A stretch of DNA of 58,905 nt, taken from Bacillus cytotoxicus. GTDB lineage: Bacteria; Bacillota; Bacilli; Bacillales; Bacillaceae_G. Under the pieces are notes generated by a model that searched no databases, was not told where the DNA came from, and saw only the letters and a program-made list of their open reading frames with translations. The stretch is from assembly GCF_023715645.1 (NCBI RefSeq), contig NZ_JAMBOP010000030.1, forward strand, positions 1-58,905. Reading direction: 5' to 3'. This document shows positions 16,241 to 24,904 of this stretch, one piece after another; within the stretch, counting starts at the first letter, position 1; each line of letters opens with the position of its first letter. The position numbers and the translations under genes are program-made.

Positions 16241-16294
16241 CTTAAAGGAAAGTGTTTCTACATGAATTTTAATGTAGAGACACTTTTCTTTAAG
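16241..16294 (+). terminator. Long hairpin between precursor and maturation genes
   Basis: CTTAAAGGAAAGTGTTTCTA pairs almost perfectly with the complementary arm ending at 16294 (TAGAGACACTTTTCTTTAAG), with an AT-rich loop. No clear U tract follows, so it may act as an attenuating terminator or a 3' stabiliser that raises precursor over enzyme levels. Confidence 0.6.
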
Positions 16295-16322
16295 TATAAT
16301 AAACCACTCTTCTCCTTTTCGT

Positions 16323-16351
16323 TTGACATAAGAAAAATTAGGGTACATAAA
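16323..16351 (+). promoter_or_regulatory. Candidate promoter of the maturation genes
   Basis: Consensus TTGACA at 16323-16328 with CATAAA at 16346-16351 (17-bp spacing), located after the hairpin and 50 bp before the ThiF-like gene. Suggests separate transcription of the enzymes. Confidence 0.4.
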
Positions 16352-16400
16352 ATTGTTATGATGGAAGTTATTATGCACTAAACAGAGGAGGAGGAGTACA

Positions 16401-18326
16401 ATGACAAAATTAAACTCTTCTACGCGTTTAAAAATGAAACGAGATACTTTTTTTCTTTCTAATCCAAAAGGCGAGGTGTATTTTAGAAATAATACAAGTT
16501 CATTCCGAATGGAAGGGAAGTCTATCAATCAATGGATTGAAAAATTGATACCAATGTTCAATGGAGAATACACATTAGGAAATTTGACAGTGGGCTTATC
16601 TGATCCATATCGAAAGCGAGTATTTGAAATAGCAGAGATACTATATGAAAATGAGTTTGCAACAGACATAAGTCAAGAACATCCACATCAATTGCCAGAA
16701 AATATTCTTGAAAAATATGCATCCCAAATTGAATTTTTGGATAACGTAGGCGTGTCAGGGGCATATCGTTTTCAAACGTATCGTCAAACGAAAGCATTAG
16801 CAATTGGTTCCGGTTCTTTTTTTGTCTCCTTAGTTTCTGCGTTACTTGAATCGGGATTACCACAGTTCCAGATGCTGATTACTGATTCCGTACAAACAAA
16901 TAAAAAAAGATTACAAGAATTAATAGCACATGCACAAAAAACAGATCCCGAGGCGGCGATTGAAGAAGTTTTTTTACAAAATGAAAAAAGAAATGCTTTG
17001 CAAGATGCTTTGCGGCCATTTCAGGCAATTTTGTATGTATCACAAGGAGAAGACATAGAGGAATTAAAAACTCTTCATGCTATTTGTAAAGAAGAAAAAA
17101 AGATCTTTATCCCTGCCATTTTTAAGCAAGGAATCGGATTAGCTGGGCCACTCGTCCACCCAGAAAATGATGCTTGCTGGGAATCAGCTTGGCGACGTAT
17201 ACACAAGTCTGCGTTTTCTAAAACTTCAAGGGAACACACTTTTTCTTCTACAACGGAAGCAATGTTAGCAAATGTAATTGTATTTGAATTGTTCAAAAAG
17301 GTTACTGGAGTAACGAATGAAACGAAAACAAATCAATTATTTTTGCTGAATTCCGAAACGTTAGAAGGGAACTGGCACTCTTTTTTTCCTCATCCCTTAG
17401 TAACTGAGAAAATGGAAATCGAATGGGTCCAAGATTTTAATACGAGAATCAAACAGAACTCAAATAAAAACGAATGGAATGAGTATGATCTTAACTTGAA
17501 TTCCCTAGTATCTAAAGAAGTGGGGATTTTTCATATTTGGGAAGCAGGTAATTTAAAACAGCTGCCATTGGCCCAATGTCGTATTCAAACAGTTGATCCC
17601 TTGTCAGAAGGTCCCGCTGATTTACTACCAGATATGATTTGTGCAGGTTTAACACATATGGAAGCAAGGTACGAATCTGGATTATCCGGAGTTGAGACCT
17701 ATATAGCACGAATAGTTCGTTCCAAGCTTTCTGAACATGAGGATTTTATAGGAATCGGAACCGGGGAAACGATTGCAGAATGTGTATCTAGAGGATTGCA
17801 AAAATGTTTGGATGAAGAATTTCGTAAGAGACAACTACAACAAAAAATTGCTGTTTCCCCGTTACAATTAGACGTAGTAGAAGATGAACATTGCCGCTTT
17901 TATTTGAAATCTCTTACCACAATGCAAGGAACACCTACAATCGCTTTAGGAGAGGATATTTTTAACTTCCCTGTTATTTGGATTCGTACAAATAATCGTT
18001 GGTACGGAAGTGTAGGGTTAAATAAAACAATGGCATTACGAAAAGCATTACAACAGGCACTTATAGAAGTACAAAATTGCGATGATTGCCACGTATCACA
18101 AGCAATAGAGAATTCATCCGTTTTATTACATGATAAAATGCCATTACACTTCGATATTTCCTCTTGTGAAAACTTGACGCAAGAAGAAATATTACAATCT
18201 GCTGAACAGACAGTAAAACAAAATGGAAAACGGCTCTACGTATTTGAAATATCATTAGAAGAAGTCTGGAAGGAAGAATTGGCAGGAATATATGGCGTAT
18301 TATTGGGAGAGGAGGAATCCCAGTGA
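16401..18326 (+). CDS. Thiazole-containing bacteriocin maturation protein (ThiF/E1-like)
   Basis: 641 residues behind AGGAGGAGGAG. The middle of the N-terminal half (TKALAIGSGSFFVSLVSALLESGLPQ, read in two blocks around GSGSFF) is the nucleotide-binding loop of an E1/ThiF-like fold; the rest matches the large maturation protein family tied to Bacillus Cys-x-x precursors. Such proteins present the leader peptide to the cyclodehydratase (RRE/C-protein role). It overlaps the YcaO gene by 4 nt, so the two are translationally coupled. Soluble, no signal peptide. The exact division of labour with the second gene is inferred from related systems. Confidence 0.8.
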   Translation: MTKLNSSTRLKMKRDTFFLSNPKGEVYFRNNTSSFRMEGKSINQWIEKLIPMFNGEYTLGNLTVGLSDPYRKRVFEIAEILYENEFATDISQEHPHQLPENILEKYASQIEFLDNVGVSGAYRFQTYRQTKALAIGSGSFFVSLVSALLESGLPQFQMLITDSVQTNKKRLQELIAHAQKTDPEAAIEEVFLQNEKRNALQDALRPFQAILYVSQGEDIEELKTLHAICKEEKKIFIPAIFKQGIGLAGPLVHPENDACWESAWRRIHKSAFSKTSREHTFSSTTEAMLANVIVFELFKKVTGVTNETKTNQLFLLNSETLEGNWHSFFPHPLVTEKMEIEWVQDFNTRIKQNSNKNEWNEYDLNLNSLVSKEVGIFHIWEAGNLKQLPLAQCRIQTVDPLSEGPADLLPDMICAGLTHMEARYESGLSGVETYIARIVRSKLSEHEDFIGIGTGETIAECVSRGLQKCLDEEFRKRQLQQKIAVSPLQLDVVEDEHCRFYLKSLTTMQGTPTIALGEDIFNFPVIWIRTNNRWYGSVGLNKTMALRKALQQALIEVQNCDDCHVSQAIENSSVLLHDKMPLHFDISSCENLTQEEILQSAEQTVKQNGKRLYVFEISLEEVWKEELAGIYGVLLGEEESQ

Positions 18327-20266
18327 GCGCTTCCGTTTTCATTATTGGAGAGGGACTATTGGCAAATCGTGTATATAAAGAATTATCAGTCCGATATGAA
18401 ATCACCAGGCACTCAGGTTTTGATGAAAAAATACCAGCAACAACCGACTTAGTTCTTGTGTTACATGATACTTGGAATCCTTCATTTCATACAAAGGCAG
18501 AAAGTGTACTTCAATCAACGAATATTCCATGGCTTAGGGCCTTCATTTCATTTGGAAAAGGAATAATCGGTCCGCTCGTTCGTCCTGGCACACAAGGATG
18601 TTCCCAATGTGCGGATATACGCCGTACTTTTGCAGGAAATGATTCGAAAGAGACGTGGCGAATACTGCAAAGCCTAACAACAAATAAGGAAATAGCACGG
18701 GACATATGGGCATCAAGTAATGGAATATTACAGATGACACATATCCTGTTAAGAGAGGTCCAGTGCATTTTACAAGATGATTATGTACGATCAGAAGAAC
18801 ACATATTTTTTGTGAATTTACAAACTTTGAAAAGCTCCTGTCATTTTTTTCTCCCTCATCCGTTATGCTCAAATTGTAGCCAATTACCTAATGATTCATC
18901 TCATTCGGCCGAAATTTCATTGCAATCAAGTCCGAAAATTAACATAAATAATTATCGTTGTCGTTCCATATCGGAACTAAGTAAAGTATTAGCCACTGAT
19001 TATCTAGATTATGAGACTGGTTTTTTAAATGATAAAATGTATAACCTTACACCTCCATTTGCTGAAGTAAGTGTAAATCTTCCGCTTCTCTTTGGAAACG
19101 AAGGAACAGCTGGTCGTACCCATTCATATGCAACTAGTGAATTAACCGCCATTTTAGAAGGATTAGAACGATATTGCGGTCTAGAACCGCGTGGAAAACG
19201 TACAGTCATCCAGGACACATTTCGCAATATAGCTCATCAGGCGCTGAATCCTCTCGAAGTGGGTGTACATGCAAACGAACAATATATACAACCTAATTTT
19301 CCATTTAAACCGTTTCATCCAGATCGTCCAATGGATTGGGTATGGGGTTATTCCTTTTTGCAAGAACGACCAATTTTAGTTCCAGAACTACTTGCTTATT
19401 ATAGCTTAGGTGGTAAAGATGGTTTTGTTTATGAGACTTCTAATGGTTGCGCGTTAGGTGGCAGTTTAGAAGAAGCAATTTTTTATGGCATTTTAGAAGT
19501 CATTGAGCGCGATTCATTTTTATTAACTTGGTATGCTAAACTTTTACTCCCGCGTCTGGATCTTTCTACTGTCGATGATCAAGAATTGCAGTTGATGGTA
19601 GAACGTGTGCGCGCAGTAGGAGGATATGATATACATTTGTTTAATTCGACAATGGAACATGGAATTCCAAGCGTCTGGGCAATAGCAAAAAATAGAAAGG
19701 AGAGGGGATTAAACATTATCTGTGCAGCTGGAGCTCATTTAGATCCGGTACGAGGGGCGAAAAGTGCAATATATGAATTAGCTGGCATGATGTTAACACT
19801 TGATAAGGAATTTGAGGAGAATCGCAAGAAATATGTACAAATGTTTCATAATCCTTTCCTTGTAAAGCAAATGCCTGATCATCCGATGGTATGTGGTTTA
19901 CCTGAATCGGAAGAACGGTTTCAGTTTTTACTAGACAACAATCGCCCGGTACAAACATTTACCGAGGCATTTAAGAAGAAATCAAGACATGAGGATTTGA
20001 CAGATGATTTAAGAGAAATACTTCAGATGTTACATCAGTTGAACTTTGATGTGATTATCGTAGATCAGACAGCACCAGAAATAAAGCGAAATGGATTATA
20101 TTGTGTGAAAGTGCTCATTCCAGGAATGTTGCCAATGACATTTGGACATCATCTTACGCGCTTAACAGGTCTAGAGAGAGTATTACACGTGCCAATGGAA
20201 CTTGGATATACAAAGCAATCGCTAACGTTTGAACAACTTAATCCACATCCACATCCGTTTGCGTAA
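18323..20266 (+). CDS. YcaO-type azoline cyclodehydratase with fused leader-binding region
   Basis: 647 residues, GTG start overlapping the previous stop. The N-terminal third (SASVFIIGEGLLANRVYKEL, then LVRPGTQGCSQCADIRR and HPLCSNCSQL) is the E1-like part with two CxxC zinc pairs. The C-terminal YcaO domain begins near residue 235 and includes ATSELTAILEGLERYCG and EEAIFYGILEVIERDSFLL, whose glutamates coordinate Mg-ATP. It ends in the proline-rich NPHPHPFA, as expected for cyclodehydratases of this class. The enzyme phosphorylates the backbone amide to form thiazolines from Cys. It works with the dehydrogenase encoded next. Confidence 0.88.
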   Translation: MSASVFIIGEGLLANRVYKELSVRYEITRHSGFDEKIPATTDLVLVLHDTWNPSFHTKAESVLQSTNIPWLRAFISFGKGIIGPLVRPGTQGCSQCADIRRTFAGNDSKETWRILQSLTTNKEIARDIWASSNGILQMTHILLREVQCILQDDYVRSEEHIFFVNLQTLKSSCHFFLPHPLCSNCSQLPNDSSHSAEISLQSSPKININNYRCRSISELSKVLATDYLDYETGFLNDKMYNLTPPFAEVSVNLPLLFGNEGTAGRTHSYATSELTAILEGLERYCGLEPRGKRTVIQDTFRNIAHQALNPLEVGVHANEQYIQPNFPFKPFHPDRPMDWVWGYSFLQERPILVPELLAYYSLGGKDGFVYETSNGCALGGSLEEAIFYGILEVIERDSFLLTWYAKLLLPRLDLSTVDDQELQLMVERVRAVGGYDIHLFNSTMEHGIPSVWAIAKNRKERGLNIICAAGAHLDPVRGAKSAIYELAGMMLTLDKEFEENRKKYVQMFHNPFLVKQMPDHPMVCGLPESEERFQFLLDNNRPVQTFTEAFKKKSRHEDLTDDLREILQMLHQLNFDVIIVDQTAPEIKRNGLYCVKVLIPGMLPMTFGHHLTRLTGLERVLHVPMELGYTKQSLTFEQLNPHPHPFA

Positions 20267-20285
20267 GTGGTGATTAGGAGGGCGA

Positions 20286-21860
20286 ATGATGAGTTTAGAG
20301 ACATTTTTGAACAATTTACATTTTAATACTGACGAAGCTGCACCTTCGACTTGGGAGGTGGATTGGGAAGATGGCCCACTTTCCTATAAACTCTATCGGG
20401 ACCTACCGGGAATTCCGTTATCTTCAGAAATAACACTAACACTTGAAAATTTTGAAGTTTCAACAGAACCAAACCTTCGTGAAATTGGGCATTTTCTCTG
20501 GTACGTATTTGGAATTACTCAATTCTGTCAGTCAGCCTTACCGACGCCAGAAGCAAATATTATGCAGTCGTATCGGAGATTTGTTCCCTCGGGCGGAGGC
20601 TTATATCCAAATGAATTGTATATATATTTAAAGGTGGAAAATGTGCCTGCTGGGATTTACCACTATAATGTAGCACACCACCGCTTAGTCTTATTAAGAG
20701 AAGGGAACTTTGATTCATATGTAGACCAAACTCTTGGAAATAGCGGTGACACATCCGCTTGTTTTGGGGTTATATTTGTATCAACAATGTTTTGGAAAAA
20801 TTTTTTTAAATACCATAACTTTTCGTATCGTCTGCAAGGATTAGATGCAGGCGTGTTAATCGGACAATTACTAGAAGTAGCAAAACGATTCCAATTTACA
20901 CCAAGCGTACATTTTCAATTTTTAGACCGGGCCATTAATCATTTACTCGGCTTATCTGAACAAGAAGAAAGTGTATATGCGGTTATCCCTCTATCTGTAA
21001 ATTCGATAACCTCACCGCCAAATAATGAAAATGACGCTACAAATAAAGAAATCTCTGCTACTCAATTATGTGAAGAATTACCGATTATTCATCATAATCA
21101 CTATGTCCGATCACGAAAGATTGCACAATATCCGATGTTGATTCAAATGAATGAAGCATCTATGTTTGAATCAACACGATCGTTTCAAAAAATAAAGAAT
21201 GAAACGAATAGAATGCATAGTGGTCAAGCGTTAGTGCTCCCTCGTATAAAGCGAATGTCGTACGACTTAAAAGCAGCGTGTCAAAATCGATTTTCACCGG
21301 AAATGGATTTTACTTTTAAGAAAATGAGCCAAGAACAATTGACTACGTTCTTGCATGAAGCGACTGATTCTTTTACTTACCAAAATGATTTAGATTCAAA
21401 GCATGAAGAACTCACATCCCGTGTTTCACTATACGCATGTTTATTTGGTGTTGAGGGTATTCCAAACGGCGCTTATCATTATGACAGTGATGCTCATACA
21501 TTACGACAAGTACATCTTGGAGAACATCGATTCTTACTGCAAAGCGGGATGACATTCCACAATGTGAATCTATTTCAAGTACCGCTATGTCTACATGTAG
21601 TGGGAGATAAAAATCATCTTAAAAGAGAACTTGGATATAGAGGGTACCGTATTCAACAGATGGAAGCGGGTATCCTTGTGCAAAAATTATTGTTAGCTGC
21701 TTCTGCTATAGGACTTGGAGGACACCCGCTTCTTGGATTCGATGCCAACTTGTGTGATGAACTTTACAGATTGGATTCAGAAGAAAAAACGAGTCTTATC
21801 CAAATTCCGATTGGTTTCCATCGTCAGCGTCCTTGGTTGAAAGGGAGTTTGCATAGTTAA
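20286..21860 (+). CDS. SagB-type FMN dehydrogenase, double domain
   Basis: 524 residues, ATG 20286 (or 20289) behind TAGGAGGGCGA, 19 bp after the YcaO gene. Two nitroreductase-like SagB domains occur in tandem: the first with RRFVPSGGGLYPNELYIYL and RLQGLDAGVLIGQLLEVAK, the second with YRIQQMEAGILVQKLLLAAS and GLGGHPLLGFD. SagB enzymes use FMN to oxidise azolines to aromatic azoles. The second copy lacks a clear PSGGG-type block, so it may be structural. A terminator follows at once, closing the cluster. Confidence 0.87.
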   Translation: MMSLETFLNNLHFNTDEAAPSTWEVDWEDGPLSYKLYRDLPGIPLSSEITLTLENFEVSTEPNLREIGHFLWYVFGITQFCQSALPTPEANIMQSYRRFVPSGGGLYPNELYIYLKVENVPAGIYHYNVAHHRLVLLREGNFDSYVDQTLGNSGDTSACFGVIFVSTMFWKNFFKYHNFSYRLQGLDAGVLIGQLLEVAKRFQFTPSVHFQFLDRAINHLLGLSEQEESVYAVIPLSVNSITSPPNNENDATNKEISATQLCEELPIIHHNHYVRSRKIAQYPMLIQMNEASMFESTRSFQKIKNETNRMHSGQALVLPRIKRMSYDLKAACQNRFSPEMDFTFKKMSQEQLTTFLHEATDSFTYQNDLDSKHEELTSRVSLYACLFGVEGIPNGAYHYDSDAHTLRQVHLGEHRFLLQSGMTFHNVNLFQVPLCLHVVGDKNHLKRELGYRGYRIQQMEAGILVQKLLLAASAIGLGGHPLLGFDANLCDELYRLDSEEKTSLIQIPIGFHRQRPWLKGSLHS

Positions 21861-21875
21861 TATAGGGAATATGAG

Positions 21876-21968
21876 AAAGCTTGGATTCAAATGAATTCAA
21901 GCTTTTTTGATGTAATTTGATTAAAAATGTGTTGTTGTCTAAGATCAATTTCATTTACCGTATTTTTA
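21876..21968 (+). repeat. Terminator plus 22-bp motif, copy 1
   Basis: A hairpin (AAAGCTTGGATTCA / TGAATTCAAGCTTT, T run) ends the TOMM operon. About 39 bp later comes AATTTCATTTACCGTATTTT at 21947. The same hairpin and motif at the same distance recur at 23723-23817. Confidence 0.6.
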
Positions 21969-22065
21969 CATCGGATAATATTAATTCATGTCCCAAACTT
22001 CCAATAGAATAAAAAAAACAATTTAGGGCATGACTACATTTAAAAAAGTAAAGGAGATAACCAAA

Positions 22066-22209
22066 ATGAACAAACATCCTAATGAAAATAAAAAACCAAA
22101 CACAAAAAAATTAAACACTGAAGAAAATGCTATTTATAGCGATCCAAAAGATGCAAGTAACATGCAACCAATACCACAACCAAAAGATTATGATGAAATA
22201 GAATATTAA
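22066..22209 (+). CDS. Small hydrophilic protein (47 aa)
   Basis: ATG behind AAAGGAGATAACC. The product is rich in Asn, Lys, Pro and Glu (starts MNKHPNENKKPNTKK, ends KDYDEIEY), has no membrane segment and is probably disordered. It resembles small spore-associated or stress peptides only in composition; no family is assigned. A terminator follows. Confidence 0.55.
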   Translation: MNKHPNENKKPNTKKLNTEENAIYSDPKDASNMQPIPQPKDYDEIEY

Positions 22210-22216
22210 TACAGTA

Positions 22217-22257
22217 GGAAAAAGGAGCGGAAACGATATTATTTCTGTTCCTTTTTT
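22217..22257 (+). terminator. Terminator of the 47-aa gene
   Basis: AAAAAGGA..GGAAA pairs with TTTC..TTCCTTTTT with a central loop. Confidence 0.65.
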
Positions 22258-22310
22258 CGTTATTGAGCAGCTAGTGATTATTCACTATATACACTTTTCT
22301 CGTACTATTT

Positions 22311-22556
22311 TTAATCAGAAGGGGGAAAAGAAAGAAAAGCTAATGAATCAATTAGTTCAATCGAGATACTGTTATCATCCGTAATCGTAATTTCTATACA
22401 AGCAACTAATGGTAACGCAATAATAATTACGTCACCATCAATAATAACCCCAGATGGACATGTATCGAAGTCACTTATAGATAGCTCTATATTAATATCT
22501 GGAGCAATTATAATTTCCAAACATATATTTATGCGTTGTTTGAATACGTAAGCGAT
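22311..22556 (-). CDS. Beta-rich hypothetical protein with an abnormal start
   Basis: About 81 residues reading IAYVFKQRINICLEIIIAPD onwards, with alternating hydrophobic residues and many Ile/Asp, suggesting a beta-rich fold, and ending LAFLSFPPSD. A good ribosome site (AAAAAGGAGAG) sits 7 nt before an ATC codon at 22556, where an ATG would be expected. The only ATG in frame is 12 codons upstream (22592) and has no ribosome site. So the natural start may be mutated (ATG to ATC) or ATC may be used weakly. Function unknown. Confidence 0.4.
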   Translation of the reverse strand: MAYVFKQRINICLEIIIAPDINIELSISDFDTCPSGVIIDGDVIIIALPLVACIEITITDDNSISIELIDSLAFLSFPPSD

Positions 22557-22592
22557 TGTAGATCTCTCCTTTTTATATGTAGCTAGGCACAT

Positions 22593-22888
22593 AATGTAGT
22601 ATTTGTAAGAACAATAATGAATAGAAAACTACAAAATATGTTGGCTATCTTTTTTATTACATCTTTGAAGGTAGTTCTCATACCATTCTATTTACAGATA
22701 CATCCTCTTGACTGGACAGGTTATCTATTTATGAAAAATAACGTATGTAATGTGGTGACCTTAATTTTGTACTAGCTGGCGTGGACGAAACGGAAACATG
22801 AAATTTTGCAGATGGGAATGGTTACGGGGATATGAAACTTACGTAGGAGGCTCAATTGCAACAAATCGTAAACTAAAAGGGATTACTA
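22593..22888. other. Gene-poor stretch with a weak 52-codon frame
   Basis: A plus-strand frame at 22617-22775 starts MNRKLQNMLAIFFITSLKVV and ends with a second hydrophobic run, but has no ribosome site, so it is probably a decayed membrane-protein fragment. Nothing else supportable was found here. Confidence 0.3.
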
Positions 22889-22926
22889 AAAGTCCGATTG
22901 TAACCTTAATACGGTTACAATCGGAC
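22889..22926 (-). terminator. Terminator of the 23272-22940 operon
   Basis: Perfect 15-bp stem AGTCCGATTGTAACC / GGTTACAATCGGACT; on the minus strand it is followed by TTTTAG. Confidence 0.85.
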
Positions 22927-22939
22927 TCAAATAAAAACC

Positions 22940-23272
22940 TTATAAATTTGTATATCTCATCCATCCACTTTCAGATCGTTCAGCTTTATATTTCCCGTAA
23001 GACAGAAGCTTCATTGCCGAACGAGTAGATGCGTGAAAAACTAAACTTAACTTCAAGCCCTCTTCCATTTCACTTGGATAGGCTGTTGATTCGTAAACAT
23101 AAAAAGCTGCCATAATACAGGGAGCTACTTGTTCTGGTTCAAATTCACAAGCGATTACATCGTCTACAATGAAATCAATAAGACATCGATTTCCATCTAG
23201 CATTTCTTTTTGAAGCAAACTTTTTACCGATTCCGGTAGTAATTCTAATATTTTTTTCTTCAAGACAGTCAT
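22940..23272 (-). CDS. Hypothetical protein (110 aa)
   Basis: Soluble, mixed helical/beta protein starting MTVLKKKILELLPESVKSLL and ending SESGWMRYTNL; no family recognised. Its start overlaps the stop of the upstream 50-aa gene by 4 nt, so the two form a translationally coupled operon closed by a strong terminator. Confidence 0.6.
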   Translation of the reverse strand: MTVLKKKILELLPESVKSLLQKEMLDGNRCLIDFIVDDVIACEFEPEQVAPCIMAAFYVYESTAYPSEMEEGLKLSLVFHASTRSAMKLLSYGKYKAERSESGWMRYTNL

Positions 23273-23421
23273 TTTTTGGCTCTTTCAGCACGAAGAATGG
23301 CATCATTTGTTGGCGTGTTAGGTACATAGTTCCCATGACTGTCAATGCTATGTACTTCCTTATCATACTGTCCGTTAGCATTACGTTTCTTTACTGTGAA
23401 CGGGTTTTGATTGTTTCCCAT
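23269..23421 (-). CDS. Small hydrophilic protein (50 aa)
   Basis: ATG at 23421 behind GGAGGTGACAAGT; a longer frame to 23457 lacks a ribosome site. It begins MGNNQNPFTVKKRNANGQYD and ends AILRAERAKK. Polar, with no membrane segment. First gene of a two-gene operon with the 110-aa protein. No function known. Confidence 0.6.
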   Translation of the reverse strand: MGNNQNPFTVKKRNANGQYDKEVHSIDSHGNYVPNTPTNDAILRAERAKK

Positions 23422-23576
23422 ACTTGTCACCTCCAATGAATAGTATGTGCGAATCAAAAAGTATTTTGTCTAAAAGAGAGCTCACAAAAAATGGAATAGG
23501 AATAATGATTTCTCCTGTATGAAATAGTTCTTTTCGCAAAAAATAGGTACAAACTTTAACAAAAGGAGGATCAGTT

Positions 23577-23702
23577 ATGACAAACAGAAATGATAATCGA
23601 GAGCTTAAAAACAAATATCCGAACAATTTTAAAAAAGATACTGAGTTCGCAAAAGATGTAAATATTAGAAGTGAAGTAACAAAAAAAGATTTAAATAAAT
23701 AG
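23577..23702 (+). CDS. Small charged protein (41 aa)
   Basis: ATG behind AAAGGAGGATCAG. The sequence (MTNRNDNRELKNKYPNNFKK then DTEFAKDVNIRSEVTKKDLN) is highly charged and lacks hydrophobic segments, like small spore or stress peptides of Bacillus; the resemblance is compositional only. It ends in the hairpin shared with the TOMM operon. Confidence 0.5.
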   Translation: MTNRNDNRELKNKYPNNFKKDTEFAKDVNIRSEVTKKDLNK

Positions 23703-23722
23703 TCTTATGAACGATTAAATAT

Positions 23723-23817
23723 TGAAAAAGCTTGGATCGAAATGTATCCAAGCTTTTTCAGATGAAAGAAATCCAGCCATACTTTTTATAAGAACGAATT
23801 TCATTTACCGTATTTTA
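23723..23817 (+). repeat. Terminator plus 22-bp motif, copy 2
   Basis: Hairpin AAAAAGCTTGGAT / ATCCAAGCTTTTT followed about 39 bp later by GAATTTCATTTACCGTATTT at 23796. Same layout as copy 1 at 21876-21968. Confidence 0.6.
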
Positions 23818-23853
23818 GTAAAAAATTAAAACACCAAAACCGAATAACATATG

Positions 23854-23888
23854 CATGAAAAAGATATAGGATGGAACTATATTTCATG
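23854..23888 (+). promoter_or_regulatory. Hairpin in the speD 5' region
   Basis: CATGAAA..ATATAG pairs with CTATAT..TTCATG, about 40 nt before the speD start. It could be an RNA regulatory element; no known riboswitch was recognised. Confidence 0.3.
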
Positions 23889-23929
23889 AAGGATGTGTAA
23901 ATCATTATTGAATAGAGAGGTATTTCACT

Positions 23930-24757
23930 ATGAAGTTAACGCCAGAACAACGAATTCAATTACATGGATTTAATAATCTTACAAAATCATTAAGTTTTAA
24001 TATGTACGATATTTGCTATACAAAAACAAGAGAAGAACGAGAAGCTTATATAGAATACATAGATGAACAATATAATGCAGACAGATTAACAAAGATTTTA
24101 AAAAATGTATCTGATATTATTGGTGCACACGTATTAAATGTCGCCAAACAAGACTACGTTCCACAAGGAGCGAGCGTAACAATTTTAGTTTCAGAAGGCC
24201 CAATTGTAGAAGTACCAACTGAATCATTTAACGAATCACCCGGTCCTCTTCCTGGATCAGTCGTTATACAGTTAGATAAGAGCCATATAACGGTTCATAC
24301 GTATCCCGAATACCATCCTGATGAAGGCATTAGCACTTTTAGAGCAGATATTGACGTGTCAACATGCGGAGAAATCTCACCTCTTAAAGCGCTAAATTAT
24401 TTAATCCACTCATTTGATACGGATATTATGACAATCGATTACCGAGTTCGTGGATTCACAAGAGATATAACAGGTAACAAATTATTTATTGACCACGAAA
24501 TAAACTCCATTCAAAATTACATCCCAGAAAATATAAAAAGTTCGTATGACATGATTGATGTAAATGTATATCAAGAGCATATTTTTCACACAAAATGCAA
24601 ACTAAAAAATTTCAACTTAAATAACTATTTGTTCGGATATACACAAGAAACGCTTTCTGTCGACGAACAACAAGAAATTACAAAGAAATTAACATTGGAA
24701 ATGGACGAAATATTTTATGGGAAGAATATGAATCATGGTTCAATTGAAGAGAATTGA
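23930..24757 (+). CDS. speD: S-adenosylmethionine decarboxylase proenzyme, long (E. coli) type
   Basis: 275 residues, ATG behind AGAGAGG. The self-cleavage site is [17 protein letters not shown], with Ser118 becoming the pyruvoyl group; the Cys in the following DVSTCGEIS block and the GFTRD segment are also typical. The enzyme decarboxylates S-adenosylmethionine to supply aminopropyl groups for spermidine. The long form differs from the short SpeD of B. subtilis, and no speE adjoins here. Monocistronic with a terminator. Confidence 0.92.
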   Translation: MKLTPEQRIQLHGFNNLTKSLSFNMYDICYTKTREEREAYIEYIDEQYNADRLTKILKNVSDIIGAHVLNVAKQDYVPQGASVTILVSEGPIVEVPTESFNESPGPLPGSVVIQLDKSHITVHTYPEYHPDEGISTFRADIDVSTCGEISPLKALNYLIHSFDTDIMTIDYRVRGFTRDITGNKLFIDHEINSIQNYIPENIKSSYDMIDVNVYQEHIFHTKCKLKNFNLNNYLFGYTQETLSVDEQQEITKKLTLEMDEIFYGKNMNHGSIEEN

Positions 24758-24782
24758 AATGAATAAACATTCAAAGTATCAG

Positions 24783-24817
24783 TAAAAAAGCAGGGGGTTT
24801 TTCTCCTGCTTTTTTAC
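24783..24817 (+). terminator. speD terminator
   Basis: AAAAAAGCAGG pairs with CCTGCTTTTTT. Confidence 0.85.
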
Positions 24818-24904
24818 CGACAAGCTCGTAGTACCAAAAAGGGATTTTTCATTTTTTGTCGAATTTGAATTTTGGTGGAAATTCAATAATGAAAGGAATA
24901 AAAA

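Noticed and set aside
16004-16381. 125-aa and 66-aa frames overlapping the Cys-rich precursor
   Set aside because: They are alternative frames of the repetitive precursor DNA and have no ribosome site; the repeats make any frame look open.
22798-23028. 76-aa plus-strand frame
   Set aside because: It spans the terminator and runs antisense to the 110-aa gene, and has no ribosome site.
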